From: Trichopria drosophilae
Taxonomy: Eukaryota; Arthropoda; Insecta; Hymenoptera; Diapriidae
Assembly: GCA_030407085.1 (NCBI GenBank)
Contig: CM059586.1
Coordinates: forward strand, 33,095,501 to 33,159,500
Direction: 5' to 3'
Length of the DNA stretch: 64,000 nucleotides
In this document: positions 12,501-27,500 of the stretch, piece after piece
Numbering within the stretch: the first letter of the stretch is position 1
Layout: every line of letters starts with the position of its first letter
The notes under the pieces: generated by a model
What the model was told of the DNA's origin: nothing
Database searches by the model: none
The model's input: only the letters and a program-made list of their open reading frames with translations
Translations under genes and position numbers: made by a program

Positions 12501-15500
12501 CGCCCGTTAATTAATTAAAAAAAAAAAAAAAAAAAAAAAAATTCATTCTAACATCACTTTCATCTGGAAATGCATTGGGAAACATGTCTCAGGTGAAAAT
12601 ATCATATCCATGGACCCTTAGAATTAAAACGTACCATGTTCTAATTTGAATTTCAAGATGGCGACTGCCAAAATGGCGCGTAGAAGCTCAAAAATCTTTT
12701 TAAAACTTGACAAATATTTTTCTTGAAAACTGTAGACTGTAGAGAAAATATGCTAAGAACAAAAATGTCTTAGAATTGGTTAAAGAACGTTCTCAAATTG
12801 TATCACAAATTAATACACTTTTTGGTTTTTTGAAAATTCAAAGAATCGAAATTTTTCAAAAAGTCGTTTAAAAAATCTGAAAAAATTTGAGAAGGTTCTT
12901 TAACCAATTCTAAGACATTTTTATTCTTAGTAGATTTTCTCTAAAGTCCATATTTTTGAAGGAAATAAATTATTAAACTTTTCTAGATTTTAAGACTATA
13001 ATAAGTTTAAGAATTTATTTCCTTGAAAAATATCGACTTTAGAGAAAATCTGCTAAGAATAAAAATGTTTCAGGCCTTAATGGGTTAAATAATGATGTTG
13101 AATTTTAGGTTTTTAATAGTGATTTTAATTGTTAGGTTTATAACAGTTATATATTCATATTAAATCGCCTTCACGCGATTTAGTCTCACTCATTACACAA
13201 AATATTGTATACTAAAGGTATATGTGGAAATAACAATAATAAATATAAATGAGTCATTCGTCAAATCGATCAGGATCTGACACACATCACATCTCCGATT
13301 TTGTTAAAAATTTCAAAAAAGTTAGTACTTGACATACATATGGATAGGCGTGGTAAACGGATTTTTCGAAATTCCAAACATTTTTAAAATTGCGGCCATA
13401 TGATATTTTCACAAACTTTTTTTTCGAAAAATTCTAGCTCGGCGAAATTTTATCATAATAATAATAAACGCATGAAAAAAACATTTTTTGTTTTCATAAC
13501 GATTTTGTACCAGTGTGTAATTTTTTTAGATTTTTCAACTAACATTTAGCAAAATTTAAGTTTTTCTAATTTTCGAAAAATTTTAAATTGTAAGAATACA
13601 ATTCGAAAAAATTCGAGAGTATTCTTTGACTCATTCTAAAACAAAATTGTTCTTAGAAATTGTTCTCTAAAGTGTATGGTTTTAAAGAAAAAAATCGTAA
13701 ATAGAAATTCGTTGCTGCGGTGGCCATTTTGGATTTAACATCGCAAAATTTAAAATATATACCAGTGTAGCTTTTAAGTACAACTATCGAGTGTACGCTT
13801 TTAATATATTTTAGCTCATGCAAAGCACGATATTGTATCGAAAACTCGATATTTGAAAGAAATGCGCCCTGAAAAAAATGTTTTTTTTTATTATATATGC
13901 TAAAATCATAGATAAATTTTGAATTTTTTACAATTTTCTCTTCACCACTGGAAAGAGCGACCCCGAAAATGGTAGAATCTGGTAAGTTTGATTTTTTTCG
14001 GAATTTATTTCGTATTGGAAATACGCGTTGAAGTTGGTGTAAATTGTCTGTGTATTTGGGCTTTAATGGGTTAATATGATGTCTATTCAACAGTATCCTA
14101 CGTCACGGGAAACTGTGAGGCAAAGACATACAGATATTTAAAGGCCAATTTGTTCCATTTTTAAAACTGAATCATAAATTGACTAATCGAAATAATATCT
14201 TAAAAATAAATGTGTTAAAAATAAAGATATAAATAGAACCATCAGAAAATCAAGCCAAGAAATCAAAAAGATCAACGTCCAACTTGTTTCAACCGACCTA
14301 AAAAGACTTCTAACATTAATTTGATAGGGTAATTATCAAAATGCAGAGAAATTTATATTTCCTGCAATATACAAAAATAAACTAACAAAAAATTGTTGTA
14401 AACAATCACAATGTTTGTTCCCAAAAACAAAAAATAAGTTTCGCGAAACTATGGTATTGTAATATTATTTTCGAGTTGAGTTGTGAACGTAACTCCTAGT
14501 GAAAATAAAACATTATAGCACCATTAATTGCGGTTAACGCTTTCCTTGGCTCTTTAATTGTCTCCCCTGTGTCGTTAACATATATGACTTTTTAGATAGA
14601 CGTGTGATAAGTTGTCGATACTTGCGCGGATGTTTGCCATATTGGCCAGACGGTAATATCAGTTACTATGGACATAACAAGAACAGTGTTACACTGAGAA
14701 CATTTAGAAATATTTAATATCATACATAATGAACCATGACTAACATTAATTTTCAAGAAAACTCTGCTGATTTAGTAAATGCCCTTGCCTTGATCCAACA
14801 TGAAAATGCCACGAAATCTGCACTTAGTTTTTAAGAAACTATATGTTCCATGGAGACTCCAATCTCCTGCATTATTAAAAACTTATTTAGAAACCTTGTG
14901 AAATATGTAACCGAAGCTATTTACGATTACTGTTTCAGAATTGTATAAAACCAAATTTAGTAAATACAAAATAAAGCTAATACAAAAATTAAATTATTTT
15001 GCTAGGTTTTCTATTGTCGAACATGTACCTGAAGTTCTGAACGTTCAATGAACGAATGTTTAGAACAGACTTATTGTTATATTTAAAAAATATTATATTT
15101 ATTGTTTACAACCGCATAAGGTAGAAAATTATAATTTATCAATGTTCCAAATATACAAGAACTCTTAGTTACTCATATCGTTAGTAAATCATCAATGGAT
15201 TATTAGGAAACCGTTCAATGAACTTTCGGAACTTCTAGCACATTGTCGAACAATAATTAAATAATAGTTTAAAAAACGGGCTTATGAGCTACCACGATGT
15301 TACTACCTTCCGCCTCAATACAAGAGAAAGAAAAAAATTCTTTTCCAATACGCGAGTGAGACAATCAATGATTGACGATTCACTCGTTGATCATTCACCT
15401 CCAGTAGAGGGATGGGTAGATCAATCGTAGAATCTTGATCCTTTAGCTTCTCGAAGTTTTCTCGGTTGTCGGGAAGGGATTTTTGGTTTCTTTTTTTTCT

Positions 15501-18500
15501 ATGTTTTTTTTCTATGTTTCTATGTTTTCCTTTTCTCACTCTAGTATTGGAAGAGAATTTGTTTCTTTCTCTTGTATTGAGGTGGAAGGAAATAATATCG
15601 TAGTAGGTCATAATTCCGTTTTTTAACTTATTTAATAGTTAACCCTTTGAGTCACCGTATAGTAACCCACGTTACTACCTCGATTTCTTTGAATTTTAAT
15701 TATTTACGTTCAAGTTAACGTATTCCGATCGGTCTTTTTGCTATTTTTTGTTACCTTAGTACTTAAAGAACATATCCGCATGACTAAAAATACATAATTG
15801 TTTATTGTTTACTTTATATGAATAAACAAACACAAACAAAATCATGTTTTTTGGAAAGAATTCATTTTTGGCGCTATTTTGAAAGATAATGATTTGAAGT
15901 TCGGGGTATATAGGTTTTTGGGGTCGCTGATTACGAATCCTGTGTCAGATTTACAAAATTCAAAATGGCGGATCCAAGATGGCTGATTCAAGATGTAAAA
16001 AAGCGCGAATTGTGGTGAAAATGCGTATTTGGGGATTTCCGAAGTCGATAATTACGAATTATATTTAAAATTTTTGTCCGCCATATTGGATCCGCCATCT
16101 TGAATTTCGAAAAACGAACCTCGGATTCGTAATTAGCTACCTTGAAAACCCCCGTGTAGCAATTTTTGTCCCAATCGAATTATATTTTAAATTTTTGTCC
16201 GCCATATTGGATCCGCCATCTTGAATTTCGAAAAACGAACCTCGGATTCGTAATCAGCGACCTCAAAAACCCCCGAGTAACAAATTTCAGCTAAATTCGA
16301 AGAAAAAATGTGTGACTCAAAGGGTTAATACAAAATTGGTTTTATTCATTAAATTTGTTAATATGTTTGATATAGTTATCTACGTAATTCCTTAGTATTT
16401 TAGGTTGATTTAATGTTAATTACGTAAATAAACTCGTTGAGCCACATACTGCTGCAAATGTGCCACGATTCCCTACCGCGCCTCCGAATACCGAAGCTGA
16501 TATCCCGAAAAAAATATTTTATTGAATTCCCCGAATATCATATCTCCGCACAAATAAAAGTAAGAAACAACTAATGAATTACATTCTAATATAACTCAAA
16601 TTTGTTGTGTCGCCCTTGAAAGTTTAAGGGCTCTCGAGAGTCCCGGGGGCTGTCAAAATAACCAGGAAACTTTGGGCCATAACCATTAACTTTTTAGACC
16701 TTTTTTGCAGAATTTCTTTACAGAAGTAGGTTTCTGATCAAAAGTGAAGTAATATAGTTAGGATTTGTTGCTCATAAACAAGATAAATCAAACCTGGAAG
16801 TTTTACGTCAAATTGTGAAGTTTGATTTTCTTTCGTCAAGTTGTCGCATTAAAAGTTCAGTTTTTATTTTTGCTATTTACAAACAACAAAATGTTGAAAC
16901 GAATAAGACAAGAAACGGCAAAATGTAAAGGCAGAGTAGAAAACTGTCAGATCAATTACAATAGACAAATTATTTGCTTGTTTTGTTATAGTCCTAAATT
17001 TTCTTGTTCATTTTGCCCTTTGCATTATGTTGTGCAGAAGAAAAAATGTTACCACGAAAGTTAGTGGTAAAGAAACACGTAAAACGTCATACCTTCCACA
17101 ATGACAAAGTATATTAGATTTCTTGAAATGAAATAAATAACCTAACAAAGACTTCTTGTGATTTGTCAGCGTTCCTCTTTTATTGTCTTGTACATGTCCT
17201 GATTTTTAGTGTTTGGAATCACAGAGTAAGTAAATATGGTGTAAGAATCATTTCCTTGCACGATCGTCAGAATAACGTAAAGTATCAGACATCGAGTTGT
17301 CTCGTGGTTTACATTTTTATTACTAATTAGCTGCACATTTATTTACGTATTTGTAATTCCTACCTCATGATTACGAATTCATGACGTGATTACGATGGTC
17401 ATGCGGGTCATTTCACGACCGATTTATAACTCTTTTTTTTCGCGGCATTTTTTATTCTAGATACGAAAATATATTCGTGGCTTCCCTGCGAAAACTTTTA
17501 GGTAGGATTCTCATCAGAATCACATGAGAATTTAAAACAAGTACATTGTAAATTTCATATAAATGTCATATAGTACTCGCACTATGTTACGGAAACTCTA
17601 TTCGAAAATATTTGCGATTTGTATGAAAATTGATCTGATTGTGATCAGATCTTTATGTAATGTAATTTCCATAAAATTTCAACTCAAAACATTCATGATT
17701 GTATGCTAATACCTATTAAATTATTTTTTCCGCGTAATAAAACTTCACATATTCTGTAAGATACTTGTATGACTAATATTCGTATATAATGTATATTTAC
17801 GACAACTATAAGCCATTTGCTTTAATTTTTCATGAGACTCTTATGAAAATCCTACTTAAAATTTTTGGCAGGTTTTTTATTTCAATATGATAATTGACAT
17901 TTTTGTGTTGTGATTTTTAAATACTTTTGTACGACAGTCGTCTTGGCGCCCTCGGTATCAAAACATATTTTTTGATAAATATGAGAAGGGTGGGGGGAGG
18001 TTAAAATTCCGAAAATACATTTATCCGAAGGTAATATTTTCCGAATTTTAATAATTCCGAATGCCAATCATCCGAAAGAAAATTTTCCGAAGGTTTAACA
18101 TTCTGAATGTCAAATATCCGTAAGGTACAAAGTTCCGAATGACGAAGTTCCGAATTAATGTAGACGCCCTGAATCAGATTTTTTTAGGTAGAATGTCTGA
18201 AAGTGGTGCAGTTGATTTGTTATTAAATTTGATGGAACCGTTTTTTATGAATAACATGTTGATTATGGCAAAAATGGAATTTTTTTGAAGTTCGGCAATT
18301 TTTATCTCCGAAAATATGCATTTTTTGAGAAATTCGCAAGAGACATTTCCTGCCCAAAATGACCCAAAGATTCTAACAAAATTCTTTCGGACTGAAAAAT
18401 TAAAATTGTTAAATTGTTAACAAAATTTGTTAATAACAATCAACTGCACCACTTTCAGGCATTCTACCCAAAAAATTCGGATTCAGGGGCCCAAAATACA

Positions 18501-21500
18501 TAAGAATCAACTTCATGTTTGTACCTTACGGATAATTTACGTTCGGAATTTTAAACCTTTCGGATTTATTCACTTTCGGATGATTGGCATTCGAAATTAT
18601 TAAAATTCCGAAAATAGTACCTTTTTTAATCCCCCCTATGAGAAAACGATTTAAGATATTATAAGAACGCACCATTTTCAACTGCTTATAATTAAAACCG
18701 ATACAATATATTATATACAAAGTATTTTATGGGATGCAAGTTCATATTTGCGTCAGTTTTAAGATGATCTAAGTAAGTAACGGTTCCAAATTGAATGTGT
18801 AATACATATAACTGGTACTTTTTTATTAACAAATTTTTTTTTGTGTGATTTTTTTTCATTAAAATTTTTTTTAACTATATAGAAAATATACTGTAATACT
18901 TTCAGAATAGTACTTTTAGAACTTTTTAGTCATAAATTTTTATTTAAAGATAAAATTATCTTCTTTTTGCACTACGTGACGTCTAATTAAATTATTGAAT
19001 ACCGATTAAAAAAATTTATGAACAGCCCTACAGCGGTTAACAGCAACAAGCATTCAACTATTTTGCAATGAATTTAGAAGGAACCTCAACCATATTGTTC
19101 TCTACTCGATACATTCGGAAACTACCATTTTGAAAAATGTATAGTATTTTCTACATGGTTAAATTAATAGTTTCAATGAAAAACAGTATTAAAAAATTAA
19201 CCCCAACATTAAAAATGAATTTGCTTATAAACGATGAATTGCATTTATATATAATAAAATAATAACTTTTTTTTATCTACTTCATCTTAAAGCTGACATT
19301 AATTTAAAATGTTTATTTTTAAGAATATTCTATGTATATTATATCGGTTCTGAGCTATAAGCGGTTAAAATTGGTGCTTATTTATAACATCTACAATTTT
19401 GAAAAATCATAACAGGAAAATGTAAAGTATCCTATTAAAATAAAAAAACACGTATACTGTGTCGAGATGTCTACAATAAGAAAAACTAAATACGCCATTG
19501 AACAAAAATTGCGATGAAAATGTGACGTGCATTATAATTTGATAGACTTACAGATTAGTTAAACGGGGTTTTACAAATAATGCTTCTGTTATACTGTTTA
19601 AAAAAAATAAGGTTAAAGCCGAACACGTATTAAGTTCAGGTGTGGAAGATGATGCAAGAAGTTATTACCTAGAGATTTGCAGAAGCCGGTAGTTTTGAGC
19701 TCATACTATATATTTTATTACATAACCGGAAAGCAATCTTCTGTAAAAAGCTTAATTTCAACTCGTACTGGTACCGTTTTTGCATACTTATTTGTATTCT
19801 TTTACATGTCACTGCTAACTCAAAAGTATACATTTAATACATCCTCATTACATTTTTTAATGATCCAGTTTTTCAGATTCAATGAAAGTTTAAGACTTTT
19901 CAAATATTTCAATCATTTTATTACTGGGACCCATTTTTTTTTATTCGGAGGGGATAGTAGTCAAAATGACGCTTATATGCCCGTTTAAAATATTAATATT
20001 TCGAACTAATTCTTGTGGACTTTAAAGATGCTTATCTACATACTCGTCGTTGCGTAGTTTTTTCCGTGCTGCAAAATTATCGGAAAATTGAGCAAGACTA
20101 GAAATAATTCTTATTAATAATATTTCAGCTTTTGGTCAGACAAATTAAAGGACCTAACTAAGTTCATGTGTATACGATAAGTGAATAAAAAATGCAGCTC
20201 CTGCAAATTCCGAATGGAAGATTGCAGCAATGGAAACGAACAAATTCGTGTAATTTAAAAGTTTTATTTTTGTTTGTTTGAGTATACATTATATAAAATA
20301 GTATTGTGTGTTTCAGGTAGATTTGAAATCTCAAACCTGTTGTTCAAGGTAGTCGTCTCTTTTGTAATAAAATCATTTTCGGAATTTACTTTTTTTCTGA
20401 TCCAGTTTCTGTCCATGCAATTTTGACATTGTTTATATTGTAAAGAACAAAAATTCATAGAAATCTACTAAAAACTTCAGTAAAATTTGCCGAAAATTTT
20501 AGATGCCCTTTATTAAATAGAATCTACGTAATATTATTAGTTCTCTTCACTTCAGACCTCTTATAAATTTTAGTTAAGTAATTAATGACTTCAAATTGTG
20601 CAATAAAACTTACCGATTTTTGTAAATTTATATAATTTTTTACGCTAATAATGACTACGGTGTATGTTTCTTTTATTGAACAAATTTAGCGATTTTTGCC
20701 ACATATAAAGCCACTATCTTGCAAATGTATTACCCGGGAAAAAAAATCGAACCCTCACTGCTCGAGGAGTAAAATATGGACCAGACATCTTTCGTAATTG
20801 GCGTTACCACTTAAATGACTGGCTTTACTATCTAAATAGTATAAAAACAAATACGAAAGATGTCTAGTCCGTATTTTACTACTCAAGTAGTCAGCCCAAC
20901 TACCTATTTTTTCCGTACTCTTTTATTATCAAAATGATATAATCAAGAGTGGATGACTGAGTTATTATAAAATACTACCAAACAGTTTTATGGATAATTT
21001 GATTGATATGCGAAAGTTATTATAAAATTGCAGTTGATTATATTAGAGTTATTTATAATATCTATTCTGCAGGGCACACATGTTAGGGAACACAAGCCTA
21101 ACCAAATAAAACAAAACCTTTTCCGATTTTACTTGTAAGAATCTGAATTTGACCGGAATGAACCTTGAATAATCTACTTTATTAGTATTTTAAACATGCT
21201 GTTGAATAATCATAAATGTTGTATAGCTTTAAGTATGTTGTTACATAATTTGCAACCAAGTGTTATTTATCGGATATAATGTTTAAAATTATATTAAATA
21301 AACACTAATTCAATATTTACGGAAAATAAAATTGTACGAAAATAAAAAAAAAACTGAAAAGACCTTACAAAAATTATTGTGAAAATAAACATATACTTTT
21401 TACTAAACATTAACTATTGATAAATATTTTTATCATATTTAACTCTCTTGTTTGATACATAGGCTTAATATTCAAATAGTATTGACTGATAGAAGTATTA

Positions 21501-24500
21501 CTAGAAGCATACATGTACAACTATGATAGTTTTATAACGTTTTCGTCTTACAGTTCCAGTTCCATTGGTGCAGTGTTCCCATAATAACCAATTTAAACAT
21601 TTGCAGCATACCGATAGACAAATAGACATATGAACTCTTATGGGAAGATTGAACTAATGCAACTTTAAACAGAAAAAATTATTCATTTTAATATCAAGTT
21701 GCACACTTTTTAAATTTTAAATTGAAAGAAAAATATCAAAATTTTCACTTTTAAAATTAAATTAGAAGTTTTTCAGTAAATACTTATCATTTTTTGCAGA
21801 ATAACATTTCTAAGGTAAATCAAGAAAAGTCGTTGTTAATGCAATTTAAAACACGTTAAAACGTTTTATTTGCAATTACATGGAATAAAAGGTACGTAAT
21901 TAGATCGTTCAATATATGGCACATTTGGTTCTTAAATTGTATAAGGATTTAACGTATATTAACTTGTGTATGTAATGTGGTTCCTTCAAGACGCGTCCTT
22001 GTAAGACTAAAAACAGCGAATGCTCTCGAATAGAAGAGTAAACAACTAAGAATGTGCATTACTAACTAAGAAGCAGCTGCACTTAAGAGAATATCTACAT
22101 CTTTGTTACTGGTATTTTTTGTAGGGAAAACAAAATATTTGTTTCGAGTAAAAATAATTGATGCCTACATAAATAAACGTTTTACATTAATACAGACATA
22201 TTTCAAAATATTTTCTGTAGAAATATTAAATGTTGATTAATTCTTTACTTAATCCATTAAGATCTGGAACTATCATTTTTTACTACAATTTCTACAAGTA
22301 TTTCGTGTCTAGTTGGAAAAATTGAAGGTAAATGAAAATTGAATGTCTGCCACCACGAATTCTAATATTGTGTCACATTTGAAAAAAATGGGATATATTT
22401 ATTCTGTTGGTAGATAAAATATTTTAATTTTAAGACGAAAATGTACTTAAAGTTTGCTCAATGAAAATTTGCTGAAGAAATTTCAGGAGTCTCTAACCAT
22501 AAGAGATATAAAAATCTTATATAAGAATTTTATATCTTTATGGCTCAAACGCAAAAACTATGATCCGTTAACAAAAAATTATAGTCAAGAAAAGTTCTTA
22601 GAATTCATTGGAAAATAAAATGGAATTTTTCAGATATTTTTTTTTATTTTAAGACATTTATTTAAGTGTTTGTCAACAGTTTTGTTAATTTAGTTACCAC
22701 AACTTTTGCGAAAATATTGGCATATTCTGTTATGAATAATTCTAAGCATTTTATATTTCTGTAATTCTTTCCAAAAGTTGATAGATTTGGCCGGAAAGAA
22801 TTTCAAATATTTTAGATTAGGATTTCTCGAAAATGATTAAGTTTTGAAAAAAATCGCAAACAACAAATACTACTTAGAATTCATCATAGAATATGCTTTT
22901 TTAATTATTTTAAACGTTTTTAAACACTTTAAAGGACAAATTTCTCAAAATATCTTTTCAAAAATCTGAACAAATTTCAGTATAATCCTCAATAATTTCT
23001 TAGAACTTTTATTCTTATCATTAAAAAAAAAAACATAGTTTTAAAACTTTTTAGTCTCTCAAAAATAAATGCTACCCGAAAACTCCAGAGTAACACATTT
23101 CAGCACTTTTTCACGTGAAGAAAAATATACGATTGGATGGATTAAATATTTAATTCAGAGCGCTTTATTAGAAAACAAATATTTAAAAAAATAAAAATGA
23201 ATCATAGAATATGCTTTTTTTAATTACTTTAAACCTTTTTAAACACTTTAAAAGACAAATTTCTCAAAATATTTAAAAAATTTGAAAAAAATGTCGGTGT
23301 AATCCTCTAGAATTTTTATGAACTTTCATTCTTATCATTAAAAAAAAATTCATATTTTAAAACTTTTTAGTCTCTCAAAAATAAAATCTATTAAATCTCT
23401 TCAATAATGTTTCAGAATAAGTAGAAAATAGTATACGAATCACTAAACATTAGTAAAATAAAGGCAATACTATATTTAAATGATATTTACTTGAAAAAAG
23501 AAAATCGTGAACAAAAAGTATTTTTTCTTCTTCGATGATTACTGAAACCCTGCATGGTTGACTTGCCAGTTACAAGTATGCTCCTCACTCCAAAATTGTA
23601 AAAAATTTGTAAAATTTGTAAACAGAAAAAAAAATAACGAAATTTTAAAATATAATGTAATAATAAAATAATATTCTTATGTAATAAACATTTCATGAAT
23701 AAATAACCATCAAGATTTATCAATTATTTTGAACCTCTTTTAAATTTCCACTACTTTGCTCTCTTAAATATTAAACTATGAACAATATAGTATTTGTTTT
23801 TATTAACTTTTGCACCAAGAATGTTATATTTTTTTTTAACTAATTGACTAAAAGATAAGAATACATGTTTTTATTATCGTCACGGATTACGCATCCATTG
23901 TCAAACTCTACAAATTCAAAATTGTGGATTCAAATACAATCAATAGTTTAAAAAATTAATAAATTACTATTCATTATTAATTCAGAATAAACATTCAAAA
24001 TATAATACATGAAGTCTAACTTATTGTTATTTATAGTGTTGTGGTAACCCTTACGAGTGTTTTCAAATAAAAATTGCTTTCTGGATTTCCAGTGTGACTC
24101 ATACAATAATATTAATCACAACATTTTGTAAAATATAAGAAATTTATTTCTTGACCGTTGTTCAAATGTAATTTAATAAAAGTAATATTTAGTCTTGGTA
24201 TCTACGGTCCTTTTACTCGTATAGCTTCTTCATTTTGAAGCAATAACAAAACTACAATTTTGGGTATTCACATTTCGGCCTCTCATATGGGCCCTCTTCA
24301 AAATTCTTTATTCATATAATCAAAAATAAAAAGATTTAATCGTATGATCGTCACACACTTTCACTTACTTTCTGCACTTGTATTTAAGTTTACAAATAAA
24401 AAATACTTACAGAATTAAATTGACAGAAATAATATGAAATATGCAAGAAATATTGTAAAATTCATATAGAATTCCATTTGTAACTTTTTCCATTTATTTA

Positions 24501-27500
24501 AAGAAATTCGCTACTTATTAATCGAATTCCAGTAATTATGTGCAGTTATAGCTGCACAATGGAATAGAAAGAATAGTAGCAAATTCGTATTCACAGTTCA
24601 ATACTTTGGTCAATTATATGAATTGCAGGAATTGATTTGTAAAATAAATTTTAAGCTACACTAGAGGATGAGGAAAGTCACATACTAGATAGAATTGCTA
24701 ATATAAACAGATTACATTAAATTGCATATGTGTATGGCTTTATAAAAACAAGAAACTTACCACAACTTGTTCGGGAGTCCAGGTATCGAGGTTGACAGAC
24801 TTAACTTTGCTTATATGAACACCCAGGTTTCGATGAATTCCTGCGCAACGTATGCACAGAAATATACCGAGATTCCAACTGGCCCATCTTGGACCTGTAA
24901 TTAATGAATTATCAAATTAATATTCAATGTCTTTGATGAACGAAGATGGAATTACTATTTTTTAATTTTGTTCCAACAAATATACTTCTGAAGTCAGAAA
25001 TTCGTCTGTACAGTTCAGAGTTTTGAGCATTTTTTATTGAAAAAATGTTTTTCAAAGATGGTAATTTTTACATTATGTTTTTAGATCATATCTGATTAGT
25101 GAAAAAAATGAAGGCAGAACTTTTTAGAGATTTGATGCACGGGGAGTTCAAACCTGGGACCTTTTGATTGATGGTGACAGAGTCGCAACATTTATTTCAT
25201 GATCTAAAACAAAATTAAAGAATAGCAATTCCATCTTCATTCATGAAAGGCACTGAATATTAATTTTGTATTACTTGTAAAGTATAATGAACGTTAATCT
25301 CCAATAAATTACCAATTTTGTGTAAATAATATTTTTAATTTGAAACATAATCTTTCAATTCATAAATGATTTCTTCTTTGATGAAAAAGTGTCTATTAAA
25401 AAAACTTATGCGCCATCTAAAAATGCTAATAAGTAATTAAGAAGATTAATTATTGTGTTAATGTTTAGAAAATCGTATAAAAAATAGTATATATATCTAT
25501 GCAATAATTCTATCACTTCCTCCTCTGATAGTTTTATTTAAAAATTGCACACTAAATGAAGAAACCACATATACATCTAGGGCAGGGATTCCCGTGATTG
25601 CCCTACTGAAGAGTCTACACGGGATCCTGGGACGAAATGTATATTATTTACAATAGGCACTTGTTTCTACGATAGTCGCTAGAGGGACATAAACCCCATT
25701 TATATGTAAATCAATTTAAATACAGATATGAATATTCCAAAGTTAAGGTTTTGTCGTGATTATCATACAAAATCCGGCGATGTTCATCTTTTTACCATCT
25801 TCGTGTTTTCAATCAAAAACCAAAAAATTATGTTAATTTAAAAAGAATTTTTATATTATTAGTTAATTGACCCGTAACACCAAGAAATATTATTAATTAT
25901 TATTTAATATTTTTGAAAAAAATCAATTTGCAATGATTTTTTAGATTCACCGTATGTATTTCAAATATTACATCGATTAAATGATGTACACATTATTTAT
26001 ATAAGAACTACGATTATTATGACATAAACAATTTATTATACACAAATACATTTAATTTATTGTATTATTTAAAAAAATTATTTACGTTGTTGTAATGTTA
26101 CATGTTACGTTAGTTTCTGTGATTAGAATGAATGCAAACTATTGTATTCACAAATTGATTGTAAGAGCCTATCCGCATATTCCGAATTATCTTTGGAAAC
26201 CTAGTAGTTATTCCATACCAACTTGAAGTTAGTTTTTTTAAATATATTCTTAGATTTTATTTAGAATTTAGGCTTAAAATAATTGTTAAGCATCACGGAA
26301 GTTATACTTAAAAAGATATTTGCAAATGTCTCATTTAAATCTATATAGTATTCGAATATATGCACAATGTATCTGAAAAATCCACAAAAATTGGATTTTC
26401 TCAAAAATCTACCTAGATTTTATTTTAAATTTAGTCTTCAAAGTATTGGTAGACGCTCTTTTCATTTAAACTTCATCGAAGCCACCGTGGGATCTTTAAT
26501 GCTCTCTTAGTTTCTACATACGAAGTATCACAGTTATTGCATTGTATACAATATATTGTGTTATTCTTGTCTAATTTTTTACTATCCTTCTGAAATAAGG
26601 ATATTTCCTTTTGAAATAATATTGCATAAAGCGTTGTTTAGTTGTAGAACTACTTGTACATTATTATGTTTTGTGGAGTCGAAAACTCCTTTTACAAAGG
26701 GAATTTTTATAAAGGTTTTTGTGTTATTTTCGATTTATGAATATATATTAGCATAAGAATTAACTCTTTTTGTAATATACTTTTCATTAAAGTCAACCGG
26801 ATAATTGTTTTCAAATAAAAGTTTTTTAACTAGAGATTTTTTTTATGGAATTTTGTGTCACTATATTTTAAAGCTCTGTCTATTAAATTGTAAATAATGG
26901 CTATTTTTTGTGATTTAGGATGTTACGAATAAAAATCATACATGATCATTTTTCTTATCCAGTAAGGTTGAACTATTTTTTCTTTACTTTCATGTAAATT
27001 ACAGTATAGTAAAAATGTCCTGAAGCAAAATGTTTTCAGAATTATTTGAAATTGTAGAAATAAATAGTCTTGTTATGTAGGAGTATATAATAAAAAATAA
27101 ATAAAAAGATCAGCATTGTCCTACAATTTAGGTTCCGAGAAAAGAGGAGGTGGGGTTGCAATTTATTTTAAAAATTGTTATAATTGTATTATGATCCAAG
27201 ATGCTACTGAGGACTGGTCTTGAAAAATGATACTGTACATTTAATCAGCTTAATAATAAATTTGTCATTGGTGTCTTCTATAGGCCTTCTTATGTATGAC
27301 TAAAGTGCCTTGATAAGTTGAAAATGTTTATAAATTCATTATATAGCAATGTTGACCAAATATTACTAGGTGATTTTAATATAAATTTACTTTTTGATAA
27401 TAAACCGGATGTTTCTAAATTTAAAAATTTTGCCCAATATTGAAATCTGAAACAGATAGTCAATGCTACCAATAGAATTACCTCAATTTTTTTGTCCTTA

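Noticed and set aside
13653..14090. 145-codon minus-strand frame
   Set aside because: It starts inside the terminal repeat of a fold-back family copy and has no recognisable domain.
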